The notes beneath the pieces are model-generated. The model was not told the origin of the DNA. It did not search any database and saw only the letters and a list, made by a program, of their open reading frames with translations. Shown piece after piece: positions 19,348-27,869 of a stretch of 64,000 nucleotides of DNA (positions are counted from its first letter, which is position 1; every line of letters starts with the position of its first letter). This stretch comes from Bacillus pumilus (GTDB lineage: Bacteria > Bacillota > Bacilli > Bacillales > Bacillaceae): contig NZ_LT906438.1 in assembly GCF_900186955.1 (NCBI RefSeq), positions 1,860,001 to 1,924,000 on the forward strand, given 5' to 3'. The position numbers were made by a program, and so were the translations under genes.

Positions 19348-19914
19348 ATGAACAACATCACTCAACATGAAGTGGCATTAGAACTTGCAAAAAAAGAGGA
19401 CTTCCCTTTTATGAAAAATGAGCTACAGAAAGCTTTTACAGCTGGTGTGATTGACGCATTTGGCGATGCGCATTATGGACCGACTCCTCCAGGTGAAGTG
19501 ATTGATGAATCTTTTCATTCGAATGAACACATCGTTTACCATATTATGCTAAATGGCGAAAAAGCAGGCGGCGTTGTCATTAAAATCAACCAAGAGACCC
19601 ACCACAACTCAGTTGACTTATTATACATCTCTTCATCCTCACACGGAAAAGGCATTGGTCAGGCAGCATGGAAAGCCATCGAGGCGCAATATCCAGAAAC
19701 GATTGTTTGGGAGGTTGTGACCCCGTATTTTGAAAAACGCAACATTCATTTCTATGTCAATAAGTGCGGCTTTCAAATTGTGGAATTTTATCATATGAAA
19801 CATCCAGATCCGAACGCACCTCATGCAGCTGATCAAGAAACTAAGCCTTCAGCACCTGAAGAATTTGAATTTTTTAAATTTGAGAAAGTGATGAAGAAAA
19901 CCTGCTCTAGCTAA
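19348..19914 (+). CDS. GNAT-family N-acetyltransferase
   Basis: 188 residues from the ATG at 19348 (GGAAAGGA upstream); the earlier ATG at 19312 lies at the promoter. The acetyl-CoA pyrophosphate loop is recognisable as SSHGKGIGQAAW, preceded by the beta-4 strand NSVDLLYIS, and followed by NIHFYVNKCGFQIVEFY, the usual end of GNAT domains. The substrate is unknown. Divergence from a MerR sensor through a 19-bp-spacer promoter suggests an inducible detoxifying enzyme. Confidence 0.82.
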   Translation: MNNITQHEVALELAKKEDFPFMKNELQKAFTAGVIDAFGDAHYGPTPPGEVIDESFHSNEHIVYHIMLNGEKAGGVVIKINQETHHNSVDLLYISSSSHGKGIGQAAWKAIEAQYPETIVWEVVTPYFEKRNIHFYVNKCGFQIVEFYHMKHPDPNAPHAADQETKPSAPEEFEFFKFEKVMKKTCSS

Positions 19915-19928
19915 TAAATATCAGCATC

Positions 19929-19965
19929 AAAAAACACTACCCCATGAAAAAAGGTAGTGTTTTTT
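19929..19965. terminator. bidirectional terminator
   Basis: AAAAAACACTACC / GGTAGTGTTTTTT perfect stem between the convergent acetyltransferase and proA-type genes. Confidence 0.85.
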
Positions 19966-19974
19966 GAATCTCAT

Positions 19975-21243
19975 CTAGCTTCTAATCTGACCGTCACCCG
20001 ACAGAAGCAGCTTCGTTGTCGTGAGTACTGGAAGTCCCATCGGACCTCTTGCATGCAGTTTTTGAGTAGAAATGCCAATTTCAGCCCCATATCCAAGTGC
20101 ACCGCCGTCTGTAAAACGGGTAGATGCGTTATGATAAACCGCCGCCGCATCGACTTCGTTTAAAAACTTAAGTGCCTGCTCTTCATCCTCTGTCACGATG
20201 GCTTCTGAATGTTTTGTACCGTACTCTTCAATATGGTGGATCGCTTCCTCGATTGAATCGACTACCTTTACGGCAAGATCAAGACTTAAATACTCATCTG
20301 TCCAGTCCACTTCCTCAGCAGGAATGGCGTTTGAAAAATGAGACAGTGCTTCCTCGTCGCCATGTACGGTGACATGGTGCTCTAGCAGAGCTTCATTCAA
20401 CGATGCCGCATTTTCTTTCAGCCAATCGCGATGGATGATTAGCGTCTCAAGTGCATTACATACAGCCGGACGATTCGTTTTTGCATTGATGACAATCTCA
20501 ATGGCTTTTTTCACATTGGCTGTTTGATCAATAAAGACATGACAGTTTCCTGTTCCTGTTTCAAGGACAGGAATGGTAGATTGTTCAACCACGGTTTTGA
20601 TTAAAGAAGCTCCGCCTCGCGGAATTAAGACATCAATCCATTCTTTTAGATGAAGCATCGCTTGAACCGATGAACGGTCTGTTTGTTCTATCAATTGCAC
20701 CGCATCACGCGGAATCTTTGTTTGATCTAATGCTTCATGAATAACACTTACAATGGCTTTGTTGGAAGAAATAGCGGAGGAACCGCCTTTTAAAATCACT
20801 GCGTTGCCTGCCTTAAGGGCAAGCCCTGCTGCATCGACAGTGACGTTCGGTCTCGCTTCATAGATCATCCCGATCACGCCGAGCGGTACTCTTCGGCTTT
20901 TCACATGCAAGCCGTTCTCAAGAGTCCATTCATCCAATATTTCTCCAACAGGATCTGTTAATCTCGTCACAAGCCGCAAGCTTTCGGCAAACTCATGAAT
21001 TCTTTCTTCATTTAACATTAAACGATCCAAGAGTGCCTCTGAAAATCCCTTTTCCTTCTCGGCATCTATATCCTTTTGATTCTCTTGCAAGATGAACGTG
21101 CTATTTTGTTCTAACGCTTCTGCTAGTTTCAGCAGTGCCTCGTTTTTATCCTCTGTATGAAGTAAACCTAGTTTTTTTGAAACGCACTTTGCTTTTTTCG
21201 CTTTTTCTTTGACCGATGTGACAACTTCAGCTGTCAGTGTCAT
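19975..21243 (-). CDS. proA: gamma-glutamyl phosphate reductase
   Basis: 422 residues. It belongs to the aldehyde-dehydrogenase superfamily, with the catalytic cysteine in TNRPAVCNALETLI and the nucleotide-site segment LGVIGMIYEARPNVTVDAAGLALKAGNAVILKGG. It reduces gamma-glutamyl phosphate to glutamate semialdehyde, the second step of proline synthesis. It is the last gene of the operon, 18 nt after the kinase. The order reductase-kinase-GPR matches the osmostress proH-proJ-proAA operon of B. licheniformis rather than the T-box proBA operon, so 'proAA' may be the better name. Confidence 0.93.
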   Translation of the reverse strand: MTLTAEVVTSVKEKAKKAKCVSKKLGLLHTEDKNEALLKLAEALEQNSTFILQENQKDIDAEKEKGFSEALLDRLMLNEERIHEFAESLRLVTRLTDPVGEILDEWTLENGLHVKSRRVPLGVIGMIYEARPNVTVDAAGLALKAGNAVILKGGSSAISSNKAIVSVIHEALDQTKIPRDAVQLIEQTDRSSVQAMLHLKEWIDVLIPRGGASLIKTVVEQSTIPVLETGTGNCHVFIDQTANVKKAIEIVINAKTNRPAVCNALETLIIHRDWLKENAASLNEALLEHHVTVHGDEEALSHFSNAIPAEEVDWTDEYLSLDLAVKVVDSIEEAIHHIEEYGTKHSEAIVTEDEEQALKFLNEVDAAAVYHNASTRFTDGGALGYGAEIGISTQKLHARGPMGLPVLTTTKLLLSGDGQIRS

Positions 21244-21261
21244 GGAATTCCTCCCTTTTGG

Positions 21262-22380
21262 TTAGCAAACTGGTATCGATAAATCTAAATGACAAACAAA
21301 TGCTTCAAGATCGACGACATGCACTACTTCATCCTGCAAGAAGTCACGCTTTTGGATGAGTTCATCTGACGAATAATTCACAATGCCCAATCCGATTTCT
21401 CTTTCATCTTGATCTAATATACGGACGACATCCCTTTTTTTAAACGAACCCTTCACATTGACAATGCCATCGGAATCGAGGCTCCTCTCACGGTGCATGA
21501 GGAGTTCCTGTGTTTTCTCACGAATGACGATCTCGCCTTTTGGTCCAGAATGAAAGGCAATCCACTGCTTCTTGTAATTCAGCGGTGCTAAATTTTCATC
21601 AGCAGTAAAATAAGTGCCGTCCTCTGTTCCATTAATGGCTTTGTCTAAAATGTGAGGCGTATCCGCTTTTCCTAAAAAGCCATTGATACCAGCGGCCATT
21701 GAAATTTTAAACGCATCGAGCTTTGATTTCATTCCGCCTGTGCCCACACTGCTGCCTGCATCTCCAGCCGCTGCTTCTATGTCTTCTGTGATGTCTGTGA
21801 CTTCAAGAATTCGCTTCGCATTTGGGTTTTTATGCGGGTTATCTTCATACAAGCCATCAATATCAGATAAAATGGCAAGGAAATCCGCATCAATGAGTCC
21901 AGCTACTTTTGCAGACAATGTATCGTTATCTCCGAACTTCAAGCGGTTAATCGTCACTGTATCATTTTCATTGATAATCGGAATGATGCCTCGATCTAAT
22001 AACACATTCATCGTGTTGCGCACATTTTGATAGCGCGTTTCATCTGAAAAATCACTTCTTGTGATTAAAAGCTGTGAGGCAATATAACCGTGTGATAAAA
22101 ATAACGTAGAATATGATTCCATTAAAAGGCCTTGCCCAATTGAGGCAGATGCCTGTTTTTCCGGCAGTGTTTTCGGTCTATCGATAAATCCTAGTTTTCG
22201 GTAACCAGCTGCAACCGCACCAGATGAAACCAAAATGACTTCGTGTCCTTCATCTTTGAGTTTTACAATTTGATTGACGAGGTTTTCTAGTTTTTTTAAA
22301 CTAATCTCCCCTTGAAAGCTAGTAAGTGAGCTGCTTCCGATTTTTACAACAATTCGTTTTCTCTCTTTATCTGCGTACAC
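21262..22380 (-). CDS. proJ: glutamate 5-kinase (ProB/ProJ)
   Basis: 372 residues with an amino-acid-kinase domain (VVKIGSSSLTS, LVSSGAVAAGYRKLG, INENDTVTINRLKFGDNDTLSAKVA, GTGGMKSKLDA) and a C-terminal PUA domain from about residue 275. It phosphorylates glutamate, the committed step to proline. Middle gene of the three-gene operon. The choice of proJ over proB is inferred from operon order and the absence of a T-box leader; a phylogeny would be needed to settle it. Confidence 0.9.
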   Translation of the reverse strand: MYADKERKRIVVKIGSSSLTSFQGEISLKKLENLVNQIVKLKDEGHEVILVSSGAVAAGYRKLGFIDRPKTLPEKQASASIGQGLLMESYSTLFLSHGYIASQLLITRSDFSDETRYQNVRNTMNVLLDRGIIPIINENDTVTINRLKFGDNDTLSAKVAGLIDADFLAILSDIDGLYEDNPHKNPNAKRILEVTDITEDIEAAAGDAGSSVGTGGMKSKLDAFKISMAAGINGFLGKADTPHILDKAINGTEDGTYFTADENLAPLNYKKQWIAFHSGPKGEIVIREKTQELLMHRERSLDSDGIVNVKGSFKKRDVVRILDQDEREIGLGIVNYSSDELIQKRDFLQDEVVHVVDLEAFVCHLDLSIPVC

Positions 22381-22410
22381 CTTATCACTCCTGTACCTGA
22401 GCTCTATTTA

Positions 22411-23247
22411 TTATATAGATACTTTTTGTTTTTGCTGTTTGCTGATCTCTTTTGATCGATTGGTAGCATGTTTGACGGCCTGCTTGATTGCTTCTCCTCC
22501 GCCAAAATCATCTAATGCATTCAGTCCTGCAGCTGTTGTTCCATTTGGTGACGTAATTTTCTCTCTCAGAGTAGAAGGGTTTTCCTCTGTTTCTTGCAGC
22601 ATTTTCGCAGCACCGAGAAGTGTCTGCGCGCCAATTTGGCGAGACAATTCCTTAGATAAACCTGCTTCTTCTCCTGCTTCTTCGATTCTTTCCATTAAGA
22701 AATAAAAATAGGCTGGTCCGCTTCCGGCAATTCCAGTGAAAATATCCATTTGCTCTTCCTGAATGGTATACACTTCGCCCATTTCAGATAAAAGAGCCTG
22801 ACTCATGCTGATATGGTCGTCTTTCACATAACGTCCAGCACATAAAGCTGTCGCTGAAGCCCCGATCGTACTTGACGTATTCGGCATGACCCTCATCACG
22901 GGCTGCCCTTCATGCAGCATATCTTCAATATACGATTGCTTCACGCCTGCAAGGACAGACAAGATCAGCTGGTCTCTCTGAATATGAGGTTTTAACGATT
23001 CAAGTGCTGTTTCAGCATCCTTTGGCTTCATGGCCAGGATCAACATATCCATTTCTTCAAAAGGAAAAGAATCCATTGTGGCTGTTTGTATTCCGTAACG
23101 TGTCGTTAGTTCATTCAATCGAAGTTGATTTTGTCTGTTTGTTGCGTAAATTTGGCCTAGCGGCATTTGTCCTGATCGTACAATCCCTGCAATCATTCCT
23201 TCCGCCATAGAACCTGCTCCAATGAAAGCAACTTTCTTTTGATCAAT
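22411..23247 (-). CDS. proH: pyrroline-5-carboxylate reductase
   Basis: The first ATG in frame (23208) would remove the N-terminal beta strand and half of the NAD(P) motif. The frame continues upstream as DQKKVAFIGAGSMAEG, but holds no ATG, GTG or TTG there. The best start is ATT at 23247, nine bases after GGGAGAGG; this gives 278 residues, the usual length. The protein has the Rossmann fold and the C-terminal P5CR dimer domain (GSGPAYFYFLMERIEEAGEEAGL, TSPNGTTAAGLNAL). It completes proline synthesis. First gene of the operon; proH versus proI is inferred from order. Confidence 0.9.
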   Translation of the reverse strand: MDQKKVAFIGAGSMAEGMIAGIVRSGQMPLGQIYATNRQNQLRLNELTTRYGIQTATMDSFPFEEMDMLILAMKPKDAETALESLKPHIQRDQLILSVLAGVKQSYIEDMLHEGQPVMRVMPNTSSTIGASATALCAGRYVKDDHISMSQALLSEMGEVYTIQEEQMDIFTGIAGSGPAYFYFLMERIEEAGEEAGLSKELSRQIGAQTLLGAAKMLQETEENPSTLREKITSPNGTTAAGLNALDDFGGGEAIKQAVKHATNRSKEISKQQKQKVSI

Positions 23248-23301
23248 GATATTGATCCTCTCCCTTGTTCGCTTTTTGTTCGTGTTTTTCGCACGTAAGT
23301 T

Positions 23302-23329
23302 ATCGTAACATGATGAGAAATAGTGTCAA
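23302..23329 (-). promoter_or_regulatory. promoter of the proline operon
   Basis: Perfect TTGACA (23324-23329) and TACGAT (23302-23307) are 16 bp apart on the minus strand. The predicted leader is only about 45 nt, too short for a proline T-box, and no T-box sequence is seen. A SigA-type promoter without antitermination fits osmotic rather than starvation control. Confidence 0.55.
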
Positions 23330-23679
23330 GAAAGAGCCAGCGCTTTTCAAAAGTCCCGAATACGCGTTCAACCGCTTGCTGTATGTATACTGATTGCGCT
23401 TTTGTAAAACAACAATTTAGATCTAAAGAACTATATGCATTTGCATCATAGTACCCTTTCGTTCGACTGAATTCCCCATTTTATTTTTGGTTTCGGTGAC
23501 TTCAATTCTATTTTATAGAAAGCGCTATCATTTCTAATCGATTTCTATTTTCCTATATGACGAATGTGCTTGAATCTTCCGATTAGACTATTGACATATT
23601 TTAGAAAACATGTCCGTTGAAATGATATTTTACGGGTGATACCGTGAAAGGGAAACTAAGTGAAAAAGGAGCGTTCATA
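23330..23679. other. intergenic region upstream of the P450 gene
   Basis: No gene seen. It contains two small perfect dyads, TTTAGATCTAAA (23416-23427) and ATGCATTTGCAT (23435-23446), and AGAAAGCGCTATCA (23517-23530), which differs from the cre consensus at one position. The P450 promoter could not be fixed with confidence. Confidence 0.4.
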
Positions 23680-24876
23680 ATGAAAGTGAAAGAAAACTAT
23701 ATCAATGTCATTCCAATGAAAGAAATCCGTTCGACCGATGACCTTCTTTTCCCGTTCCCTATTTACAATGAGCTACGTGCGCAGAGTGATATTAGATATG
23801 ATGAAACAAGAAAGTGCTGGGATCTCTTTCGATATGCGGATATCCAGTCTGTTCTGAAGCAGCCCAAAGTGTTCTCATCACAGCGAGGAAGAAGCACAAC
23901 GAAAACGAGTATTTTAACGATGGACCCGCCAAAACATACAAAAATGAGAGCACTCGTGAATAAAGCATTCACACCAAAAGCGATCAAACAATTAGAAGAT
24001 AACATTAGAGACCTGACACATGACCTGCTGCAACAAGTCAAGGAACAGCGTACGTTTGATATCGTCCAAGATCTAGCAGCTCCCCTGCCTGTCATGATCA
24101 TTGCTGAGCTTCTCGGCGCAGAGGTAAAGGATAGAGCGTTCATTAAGAAACATTCTGATGCCCTAGTAGCAGGTGCAAAGGATGAATCAAAAGAAGCCAT
24201 TCAAGCAGTAGTCGATATGCAGAAACGCGCAGAGGAAGAGCTGTCCGCTTATTTTGCTCACTTGATCCAAAAACGAAAAGAATCCCCTGCTGATGACCTG
24301 ATCTCACTTCTTATTCAAGCAGAAATCGATGGTGAGCGTTTAACCGAGAATGAACTGCTTGGCTTTTGTATTCTATTACTTGTTGCTGGTAATGAGACAA
24401 CGACCAATTTGATTACAAATGCAGTAAGACTGCTAACAGAGCAGCCGCATATCGCTGAAGCAGTACGGCAAGACCCCTCTCTTATTCCTCAATTGACCGA
24501 GGAAACGTTACGCTATTACCCGCCTGTTCAAGCCATTGGGCGAATCGCGGCCGAGGATGTTGAGATTGCAGGCTCAAAAATTAAAAAAGGAGACTATCTC
24601 ATTAGCTGGGTCGCTTCTGCAAATCGCGATGAACAGAAATTTGACGATCCAGAAACGTTCCGTCTTGACCGGAAATCAAACCCGCATATGAGCTTTGGCT
24701 TTGGCATTCATTTTTGTCTCGGTGCACCGCTTGCCCGCCTTGAGAGCAACATTGCACTTGAGATTTTACTCCAGACGTTTCAAGACATCACCTGTGCGGC
24801 AGATCAGCTAAAACCCATTCAAAGCACATTTGTTTTTGGGGTAAAAGAATTTCCTGTACAGGTCACCCGTTTTTAA
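23680..24876 (+). CDS. cytochrome P450, CYP109-like
   Basis: 398 residues from the ATG at 23680, with AAAGGAG 8 nt upstream; a GTG at 23644 lies further up. P450 landmarks are present: I-helix LLLVAGNETTTNLI, K-helix EETLR, and the haem loop FGFGIHFCLGAPLAR with the Cys ligand. The segment ILTMDPPKHTKMRALVNKAFTP is typical of soluble bacterial P450s. It resembles YjiB (CYP109B1) of B. subtilis, which hydroxylates fatty acids and terpenoids. No ferredoxin gene is adjacent, so redox partners come from elsewhere. Confidence 0.9.
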   Translation: MKVKENYINVIPMKEIRSTDDLLFPFPIYNELRAQSDIRYDETRKCWDLFRYADIQSVLKQPKVFSSQRGRSTTKTSILTMDPPKHTKMRALVNKAFTPKAIKQLEDNIRDLTHDLLQQVKEQRTFDIVQDLAAPLPVMIIAELLGAEVKDRAFIKKHSDALVAGAKDESKEAIQAVVDMQKRAEEELSAYFAHLIQKRKESPADDLISLLIQAEIDGERLTENELLGFCILLLVAGNETTTNLITNAVRLLTEQPHIAEAVRQDPSLIPQLTEETLRYYPPVQAIGRIAAEDVEIAGSKIKKGDYLISWVASANRDEQKFDDPETFRLDRKSNPHMSFGFGIHFCLGAPLARLESNIALEILLQTFQDITCAADQLKPIQSTFVFGVKEFPVQVTRF

Positions 24877-24901
24877 AAGTCCCTTTTGAGGGGCTTTTTT
24901 T
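24875..24901 (+). terminator. terminator of the P450 gene
   Basis: AAAAGTCCC / GGGGCTTTT stem (one G-U pair) followed by seven T. Confidence 0.7.
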
Positions 24902-25006
24902 CATTTTCTTCAATTCATTATCTCTTTCTTACCTTCCACCTCCGAACATGCTAAAATAAAGTCCATATAAAGTGATAACGGATTTCAGAAAAGGAGCCAA
25001 AAATTC

Positions 25007-27043
25007 ATGACCGATTATACAGCAATGAAAGACGGAATATTCAAATCAGTTTGTTCGTTAGATTGCCCGGATCAGTGCGGTCTTTTGATACATAAAGAAA
25101 ATGGAAAGATCGTAAAAGTGCAGGGAGATCCAGACCACCCCGTCACCCAAGGCAACATATGCAACAAGGTGCGGAATGTCACAGCCCGTTTATATGATGA
25201 AAAGCGACTGACCACTCCTTTGAAGCGTGTTGGCCGCAAAGGCGATGGACAATTTGCTCCGATTACGTGGGAAGAAGCCATTGAAACCATTCGGCAAAAA
25301 TGGACAAAACTGATTGAAGAAAAAGGTCCAGAAAGTATTCTGCCTTACAGCTTTTATGGGAATATGGGCAATCTGAATGCAGAAGGCATGGACCGCCGCT
25401 TTTTCTATCGTCTTGGTTCAAGTCAATTAGACCGGACCATCTGTCAGTCAGCAGGAACGACTGGCTATAAATATACAATGGGTGCAAGCATTGGGACAGA
25501 TCCAGAAGAGACCATTCATACGAAACTATTCATCTTTTGGGGGATCAATGCCGTGTCGACCAATATGCACCAAATCACCCTCGCACAAAAAGCGCGAAAG
25601 CAAGGAGCAAAGATTGTCGTGATTGATGTACACAAGAACCAAACCGGACGGATGGCAGATTGGTTCATTCCGCTTCGACCTGGTACTGACAGTGCCCTTG
25701 CCCTTGGCATCATGCATGTTCTTTTTAAAGAAGGACTAACAGATGAAGCCTTTTTAGAATCTTATACAACCGGTCATAAGGAGCTGCGTGAGCATGTGAA
25801 GCAGTATGATCCAGACACTGTTGAGGGCATCACGGGGGTTTCTAAAGAGGACATCCTTACACTTGCAAGAATGTACGCTGAAACATCGCCATCTCTCATT
25901 CGCATTGGCAATGGTTTGCAGCACCATGATAATGGCGGAATGAGTATTCGAACCATTTCCTGCCTCCCTGCCCTGACTGGTCAGTGGCTCTACAAGGGCG
26001 GCGGTGCGATGAAATCAAACTCTTCTTTTCTCAGCTATAATGAAACAGCTCTTCAGCGGCCAGATTTATTAAAGGAACGCACGCCAAGATCATTTAATAT
26101 GAATCAGCTAGGCAGTGTGCTGACGAATGCAGCGCCTTCCATTGATTCACTCTTTGTCTACTCGTGCAACCCAGCTGTTGTGACGCCTGAAGCGAATAAA
26201 GTAAGAGAAGGTTTGCTGAGAGATGACTTATTTACAGTCGTTCACGACCTATTTCTAACAGAGACAGCTAAGTATGCAGACATTGTCCTGCCGGCCACAT
26301 CCGCCTTTGAAAATGAGGATTTCTATACATCATACTGGCACCATTATATTCAAATTCAAGAGCCAGTGATTGAACGCTATGGAGAAAGCAAATCCAATAC
26401 AGAAGTGTTTCGCTTGTTAGCCCATGCGATGGGCTTTGAAGATGAAGCCTTCCGCGAGACAGATGCGGAACTCATGGAACAAGCCCTTCATCATCCAGAA
26501 AATCCGCATTATGAGGACATTTCATACGAGGCATTAAAAGAAAAGAAATGGATCAAAGCAAAACGAGGACCTTTCCAAGACTTAAAGCTCTCTACCCCGA
26601 GCGGCAAAATTGAGCTTTATTCTGAACAAATGAAAAAAGACGGATATCCGGCGCTTCCTACCTACGTGCCCCTTTATCAGGAAAGCGAATATCCACTTAC
26701 CTTTATACCGGGACCGAATCATAATTTTCTTAACTCAACCTTCTCACTTCATGAAAAGCATCAAAAGCTTGAGAAGTTTCCTAAGCTTCACATGAATGAA
26801 CAAGATGCAAAGGCAAGAAAAATTGAAGATGGTGACATGGTACGTGTGCTCAATGACCGAGGAGAATGCGAGCTTGTCGTGTCAGTCGGTCACAATGTAT
26901 TACCTGGTGTTGTGGTCAGCCAAGGATTATGGGCAGATCAAAAAGGCAAAAAACAGCTAGTTAACGGGCTAACACCTGATCGGCTGGCAGATATGGGCGG
27001 CGGTGCGACGTTCTTTTCGGGCAGAGTGGAAGTTGAAAAATGA
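25007..27043 (+). CDS. yoaE: molybdopterin oxidoreductase (YoaE type)
   Basis: 678 residues. The N-terminal cysteines (CSLDCPDQCGLL and GNICNK) form a 4Fe-4S site, followed by the molybdopterin oxidoreductase domain and, from about residue 560, the C-terminal dinucleotide-binding domain (GPNHNFLNSTFS, DGDMVRVLNDRGECELVV). No twin-arginine signal is present, so it is cytoplasmic. Length and sequence agree with B. subtilis YoaE, annotated as formate-dehydrogenase-like. The residue coordinating Mo could not be decided, so the substrate remains open. RBS AAAGGAG is good. Confidence 0.85.
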   Translation: MTDYTAMKDGIFKSVCSLDCPDQCGLLIHKENGKIVKVQGDPDHPVTQGNICNKVRNVTARLYDEKRLTTPLKRVGRKGDGQFAPITWEEAIETIRQKWTKLIEEKGPESILPYSFYGNMGNLNAEGMDRRFFYRLGSSQLDRTICQSAGTTGYKYTMGASIGTDPEETIHTKLFIFWGINAVSTNMHQITLAQKARKQGAKIVVIDVHKNQTGRMADWFIPLRPGTDSALALGIMHVLFKEGLTDEAFLESYTTGHKELREHVKQYDPDTVEGITGVSKEDILTLARMYAETSPSLIRIGNGLQHHDNGGMSIRTISCLPALTGQWLYKGGGAMKSNSSFLSYNETALQRPDLLKERTPRSFNMNQLGSVLTNAAPSIDSLFVYSCNPAVVTPEANKVREGLLRDDLFTVVHDLFLTETAKYADIVLPATSAFENEDFYTSYWHHYIQIQEPVIERYGESKSNTEVFRLLAHAMGFEDEAFRETDAELMEQALHHPENPHYEDISYEALKEKKWIKAKRGPFQDLKLSTPSGKIELYSEQMKKDGYPALPTYVPLYQESEYPLTFIPGPNHNFLNSTFSLHEKHQKLEKFPKLHMNEQDAKARKIEDGDMVRVLNDRGECELVVSVGHNVLPGVVVSQGLWADQKGKKQLVNGLTPDRLADMGGGATFFSGRVEVEK

Positions 27044-27056
27044 TCATAGACAGAAG

Positions 27057-27085
27057 AAAAGCCAGCAAAAAACTGCTGGCTTTTT
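27057..27085. terminator. bidirectional terminator
   Basis: AAAAGCCAGCA / TGCTGGCTTTT stem with T runs on both strands, between convergent yoaE-like gene and xynA. Confidence 0.85.
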
Positions 27086-27093
27086 AATGCTTT

Positions 27094-27780
27094 CTATTGA
27101 CCAATAAACAACTGGTTGGTCGTTACATTCGCACTTCCGTTGCTTTGATAGCCTTCTACAGTAAATGCCGTTTCATACATTTTGCCCATTGGCATCCCTA
27201 AGCTTTCCCATTTTTTGAAATGTGCACTGACAGATACCGTTCCACTCGTACGTTTCGATTGACGTACACTCCAATATTGCTTGAAGGTCGCAATTCCAAT
27301 AATGGAAGGCTGATTGACACGGGTCGTTTCATAAATGTCATACGTGCCCCCATCTGCATAAAATGATCCTTTATACGCTCCTGTTGGGCGATAGGTGCCC
27401 CATGAATCAACAATGTAGTATTCTGCTAATGGAGATTGTGTCCAGCCATAGACACATAAGTAGGAATTCCCACCTGGGTTAAAGTTTGCGTTGTAATTGA
27501 TAGAGATGTTACCAAGCTGATGATGAGTTTTAGTGGAATCAAACTTCTTTCCTTTTCTAAATAAAGCATTATTAATATTGTTCCAGCCTGCACTAAATGC
27601 CCCGCCGTTATTAAGTGTCATCGAGGTGTTTCCATGATCCTTCCATAATTCGTAATCATACCCGCTATGTGTACCTACTTCATTATTATAAATCGTTTTC
27701 GCATAAGCTGGTACAGCAGTCAGTGTCAACACAAACCCAATACACATCACAAACAACAGCCTCAATCTTTTCAAATTCAT
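27094..27780 (-). CDS. xynA: endo-1,4-beta-xylanase, GH11
   Basis: 228 residues from the ATG at 27780 (GAGAGGG upstream), the known length of B. pumilus XynA. A longer frame opens near a strong AAAGGAGGTGATG, but the spacing there is too short. A signal peptide ([20 protein letters not shown] onward, cut after AYA) precedes a beta-jelly-roll GH11 domain with the catalytic glutamates in [11 protein letters not shown] and [10 protein letters not shown]. It cleaves xylan outside the cell. It lies downstream of xylAB on the same strand, 89 bp from xylB; whether it has its own promoter is not clear. Confidence 0.96.
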   Translation of the reverse strand: MNLKRLRLLFVMCIGFVLTLTAVPAYAKTIYNNEVGTHSGYDYELWKDHGNTSMTLNNGGAFSAGWNNINNALFRKGKKFDSTKTHHQLGNISINYNANFNPGGNSYLCVYGWTQSPLAEYYIVDSWGTYRPTGAYKGSFYADGGTYDIYETTRVNQPSIIGIATFKQYWSVRQSKRTSGTVSVSAHFKKWESLGMPMGKMYETAFTVEGYQSNGSANVTTNQLFIGQ

Positions 27781-27869
27781 TTTCCATCCCTCTCCTTTTT
27801 TCATTAAAATTGTTCTGCCTTCTCTAAGATGAAGCGAGCTCATCACCTCCTTTCATGTCACCCTTTTTG

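Noticed and set aside
23248-23330. T-box leader for the proline operon
   Set aside because: Distance from promoter to gene is too short and no T-box motif is present.
23517-23530. cre site upstream of the P450 gene
   Set aside because: One mismatch at the first, usually invariant base, and no promoter could be placed next to it; kept only as a note on the intergenic region.
27781-27846. Upstream start for xynA near AAAGGAGGTGATG
   Set aside because: Spacing to the ATG is too short, and the extension precedes a complete signal peptide; 228 residues is the known size.
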